Source of the DNA: Osmia lignaria lignaria
Taxonomy: Eukaryota; Arthropoda; Insecta; Hymenoptera; Megachilidae
Direction: 5' to 3'
DNA length: 64,000 nucleotides
Assembly (NCBI RefSeq): GCF_051020975.1
Contig: NC_135041.1
Span: forward strand, 11,296,256-11,360,255
Shown: positions 59,606-64,000 of the stretch, one piece after another
Layout of the letters: every line of letters starts with the position of its first letter
Position numbering within the stretch: position 1 is the first letter of the stretch
Notes under the pieces: model-generated
Told to the model about the DNA's origin: nothing
The model's database searches: none
The model's input: the letters and a program-made list of their open reading frames with translations, nothing else
Program-made: the position numbers and the translations under genes

Positions 59606-62600
59606 ATTATTTTTGTACTAAAATTGTACATTTTGACTCTTCCAAAACGCTAATTATTATCAATATGACCGATTAATTTTTAAATTTTAACTTTTAGTTC
59701 TCCACCTTAGTATTTAAAGTGTGCCTACTCTTTTCTTTCATTATTTACTGAAGCACGCTTTTGAAACACTAAAAATCTGCCCACAGATTTGATCGAGAAA
59801 TTGACAAGCAAAGTTCACAAAATTTACTCAACGAATTAAGTCTTAAGGGAAGCACGACGAAGTTCGCGCTCGTTCTGGGTAATGAAACTAAACTTTCACA
59901 TATGATGTTATCGATTTTGAAACTGAAGATTATCAGGGGATTCCATAAGGCTAACTGTAATCATCAGACATGCTCATTCCGTTATAGGTTTGCCATCGAA
60001 AATTTAAATTGAAGATCAACCATCCGTACGATGGAATTATGAGATAACTTCTAATACGTGGAAAAAGTTATAATACATTCGTTAAATCGAAATGTATTTT
60101 GTTGTAGAAGTTATTAAATAGTCTGCCTTGATCATTCCAAATGTAACTCATAACTTTAATTAATATCAAATACCAATACAATACAGCAGCTCGCTCGAAA
60201 GGCCACAATCAATGCTGAAACATGTTTTGATCTTTGCTATTAATTGATTACACCGGCGAGAAACTCCATTTAAGTTTCTTAATTAAACTATGATATTAAA
60301 ATGATGCAATGAAATTTATTAATCAGAATTATTACATCTTGCTTTGAAATAATTGGTTACTTTACCCCATTACTAAATTGTACAATTTTATAGATCAAAT
60401 TTTGTATATTTACAATAAATTTTATAAATTGTCTATTTTAAATGAACAGATGCTTTTTAAATGAGAATGAATTATTTTTTCTTCTATGAAAAAGAAATTT
60501 TCTTCTGTTTATTTATTCTATTTCACCGCAATGTAATTGAAAGCAGTGCCCTTTAAAGACACAGTTACATTTGCAGTATAATATTTCAGTAAAATAATGT
60601 AATACACAGAATTTCCAACAGTTATAAAGGAAGCCACATACCAGCTAATAAACGAGAGCACCAGCCTTTATCATATGAGATGTTATGAAAGATGCAACAA
60701 AAGCATTCCAAGAAGAGTGGAACACAATATGGAAATATTAGAGTACGAAATGATAATTTCTGCAAGAAGAAACAGACAATCCTATCACGACCTAAAATAG
60801 GATACACAAGAATAACAAATAGATATTTCACCAATATATGAAATTTGTCTCGACTCATTTACTGTATCAATTGAACATATCGTTAGGAAATATGGAAAAT
60901 TACCTAACGCCCACAAATAAAATAAATAATATATAAAAATATACAGAAATTAATGAAAAAGTAATAAGAATATACAGATTGTGGAAAAATGTCTATTAGC
61001 TAATTTTAAGTAAAGAAACTATAGTTTTAATTCTGATAGGATCAAATCTGACTCTACAATGGTTAATTTGTAAATATAAATATACTATTATTCACGCAAA
61101 GCAGTCATAAGGCTAAATCAGATACAGAGTTTAAATAATTCAGAAAACGAGGGAAGAAAATCATTTTCTTGGTAAAGATCTGTGTACACCTTTCGTACGT
61201 CTTTGAGAACCTGAAGGTGTACGCAAAGGGTAACAAAGAACAGTGATCTTGGTTCTCATTTCCTATGTTATATCCGGCGGGTATAGCGTGGCAACTTAGA
61301 AAAGATCCAAGAATAGTTGTCCGGTATCTTCTTCCAGCAGACATTTTAAAAGATTATTTTCGTTTCTATTCCTTACCAGAATCGTAGGCTAGATAAATTG
61401 TTCTCTAAAGAAAAACTATAATATTCTATTATAATTGTATTGAAAATACAACTGTAACTTGGTACAACAATTGCCAATATCATATTTTTGCAAAAATGAG
61501 TTAAACCCGATATTGAGTTTATAAAAAATTGTAGATTTTATATAAAAAATGACAATTTCAAATTTTATCTAAAAATGGTTATAATAACATTTGTGTATAC
61601 CAATGTAAAAATATTTCATAAAATAAATTTATGTCTGTTTGTAAAAAACACAAATACCATAAGCTTTTGTATTAAAAAAGAAATCTAAAAACAATTATGT
61701 CCCCATCGTATGTTACAGGTACTACAATTCTAAGAAAAATTCTGTATTTAATTCTCATTTATTTTTATAACGTAATAATTCAATTTGATTTGAGAACTTT
61801 AGTGAAAATCTGAAAATCAAAACAAATGATCGAAATAGATGAGAAAGAATGAAGAATTAGAGGAAAGATATCGTTGAAACGAGCAAGGATGAATTACTCT
61901 ATCCTTCCATTGTTTATAGGGTGTGTTCTAAATTGCCACTTTCACCTGTTTAACGCTGCTCTATTCTGTTTGGAAACGATCGTTTCACTGCGAGGATAAC
62001 CATTTATTTTAGCACACTTGCACCTGCGTCATTAATTCGCCTCTTCGTGTATTCAACAGCCGACGCAATAACTACGTTTCTGTTAGTAGGTAAATTATCA
62101 CAACAGTCTGTAACTTGACTTCAAGTAAATTGTTTTTCGCCTGTTAAAGTTAGTATACCAAAACAAATAATTATTCTTTTCAAGTAATATATGTATTACT
62201 TTTATAAGAAAAGTAAGAATATTGCTGGTGAGCCACCAGAAATAGTATCAAATTTAAAAAATAAGAATGAAAATTATATTTAAGCTCTAAATAATTACAT
62301 TGAGTGTGCAAAAATTTCGCTTTGCCATCCGTGGGTCAATTACATTTACTTTGCTGGAATTACAAATAAGTAAACGTTAGAGAATGATAACGATTCTCAA
62401 AGCAATTCGTACACACCCTTTAGCTTTCAACATAATGAAATCGGTGGATAATCAATGTCCCTATACTCCATCTTTATTACTTGGGATCTTAGCAAAGTGA
62501 ACGTTCAAGATTTTCATAATCCCTCTCCAAGATAAGTAGAGTTAGCTAGAGCTGTTAGCTCCAGAGCCCCTCTTTCGCTGAAATGGAAGGATAAGAAACT

Positions 62601-64000
62601 TGGAGCTAGATAAGGGATGAAGATCTATCATCACGAGACCCACGAGGGGTGTCAAGTATCGTTAACAACCTTTGCGTGGTATATCAGATCCAAAAATGGC
62701 CTTATTGATTTTATTATTCATTATTTATTTCTTCTTTATTTTTATAAATTGGAAAAAGAAACGAGCTCTAAAGCTGAAAATTTAAGAAATACAAATAAAC
62801 CCAAAATCAAACGCATCGTCAGAATCGATTTTTCTTATATTTGAGAAATATTTATTTTTGATAAATTGATCAAAATATGCGAAACATTTCATTTATTAAC
62901 AGTCAGCAAAGCGACTCAATAAATTTGAGAATTAATTTAAATTAAAAGTTTCTGCTTTGTCTTTTATTGTTAGAATTTTTTAAGCTCACCGTCAGTTTGC
63001 GCCAAATAGCCGGAAGTTCCTACTCGATGTGCCCGAAAATCATCGGTAAAGCAGAATCTCAAATACGAGACGAAGAAAGCTCACAATCAGTTTCAAAAGA
63101 ACTTATAAGGAATCTACCTTACCAACCGAGATAAAAACGAAATCGATTCATGAAAAGAGAATACAGAAAATGGAATGAAGCGTTTTCCTACCAACGCAGC
63201 GGTTGATAAATGGTTTCCGCTCTCGAAAGGAACGGAAGGAAACTATATTGCATTCTCTACCTCGCTAAAAGAAAATGAAACAGCAACGAAAACTATAAAA
63301 AACAATATTTATTGTTTTGAGAGAAATCATAGCCAGAGGAAGCAACAGAATCAATGCAATCTTTCGGTTTTCTGCTGCTGAAAAATGGAACCCACTAATT
63401 AGGCTGTTCCGTCGTTACGATCAATACCTTTCGTTTTTTCTTTCTTTCTGACCACCAGACCTATTTTTTAGGTCAAATTACTTATAAGGGAGTCAATTGT
63501 GTTTAACATTACTTGCTGCTCATAAATCAAATGGAACTACTATCTTTGTTCCATACTACACTATTACTGTATAATTAATTAGTAATTAAAGATTAAAAAA
63601 TAGCAATTAAAAGAGATATGCGAGAAGTTCTAGTTCTCGCACACTTCTAGTGATTAAAGAAAGATTCGCGCTTTCAATTAAATTTTATTATTCTAATCGA
63701 ATCATAGATGAATTACTAATTATCAAAAGTATATTGGCTTCCGGTCAACAATCACTGATTCAATCAAGATTAGACGACAAAATGTAAATATTCATCGCAA
63801 GAGAATCACCTCTAATGAAATATTGTAAAGGTATGATAACCTTAGGTAAATGGAGGATAGAAAATTTACATGATCAATGGAGTGTTAACATTTAATCTGA
63901 CGAATGTTTGAATTCTGAAATTTCTGACTGTGAATTTAATGGCATTAGTACATCACAGGTGTGCTTTAGGATAAGTCAATATTAACTTTAGCTATGAAAG
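59606..64000. other. AT-rich noncoding stretch to the window end
   Basis: ORFs at 60622-60858 and 61105-61344 (-), and 62617-62844 and 63175-63381 (+), are short and unsupported. No member of the described repeat families was recognised. GC rises slightly at 62980-63420 with no clear exon. Confidence 0.4.

Noticed and set aside
1..64000. CRISPR arrays, bacterial operons, rRNA, full-length retroelement or transposase genes, endogenous viral genes
   Set aside because: No regularly spaced identical repeats, no packed ORFs and no recognisable polymerase, integrase, transposase or capsid motif were found on either strand.

Overview
The window reads as a gene-poor, AT-rich stretch of an animal nuclear genome, most likely an insect and possibly Hymenoptera. 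The clues are roughly two-thirds A+T, CpG that is common rather than depleted, islands of higher GC with intron-like AT-rich spacers, TTAA-flanked and hAT-like MITEs, and no bacterial-style gene packing. The insect and hymenopteran calls are inference; no marker gene was recognised. No open reading frame exceeds 146 codons and no protein family could be named.

Coding content is sparse and uncertain. The better candidates are a 106-residue ORF behind a strong splice acceptor (8451-8771, +), an apparent first coding exon ending at a canonical donor (27036-27280, -), a 27-codon exon-like ORF with a donor (31985-32065, -, though the opposite strand is also open), and a possible terminal exon followed by AATAAA (45091-45273, +). 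Weaker candidates lie at 139-492, 16873-17076, 27905-28153, 32824-33066, 34453-34815 and 37609-37778. Three GC/CpG-rich islands (about 17.1-17.8 kb, 20.9-21.5 kb and 53.7-54.2 kb) look like promoter or first-exon regions. All of this fits long introns or intergenic DNA around a few small exons, but nothing shows which exons belong together.

The clearest content is mobile-element debris, found by comparing parts of the window with each other. (1) A TA-associated MITE family (called MITE-1 here) has six copies at 11.2, 30.3, 39.6, 46.8, 50.5 and 58.1 kb; three have both terminal inverted repeats. (2) hAT-like non-autonomous elements: one at 6183-6497 has a near-perfect 8-bp target duplication and a decaying internal minisatellite that recurs at 10.4 and 49.0 kb; a second family at 13299-13513 also has an 8-bp duplication, with a relative at 7.2 kb. 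(3) At least four families are bounded by TTAA at both ends, as expected of piggyBac-type transposition: T1 52236-52542, T2 54476-54752 and 1964-2168 plus fragments, T3 19066-19215, T4 39215-39404. (4) One element of about 440 bp has inverted arms of about 150 bp (26099-26538).

No rRNA, tRNA, CRISPR array, full-length transposase, operon or obvious new biological system was found. The remaining long stretches are AT-rich sequence in which nothing functional is visible.
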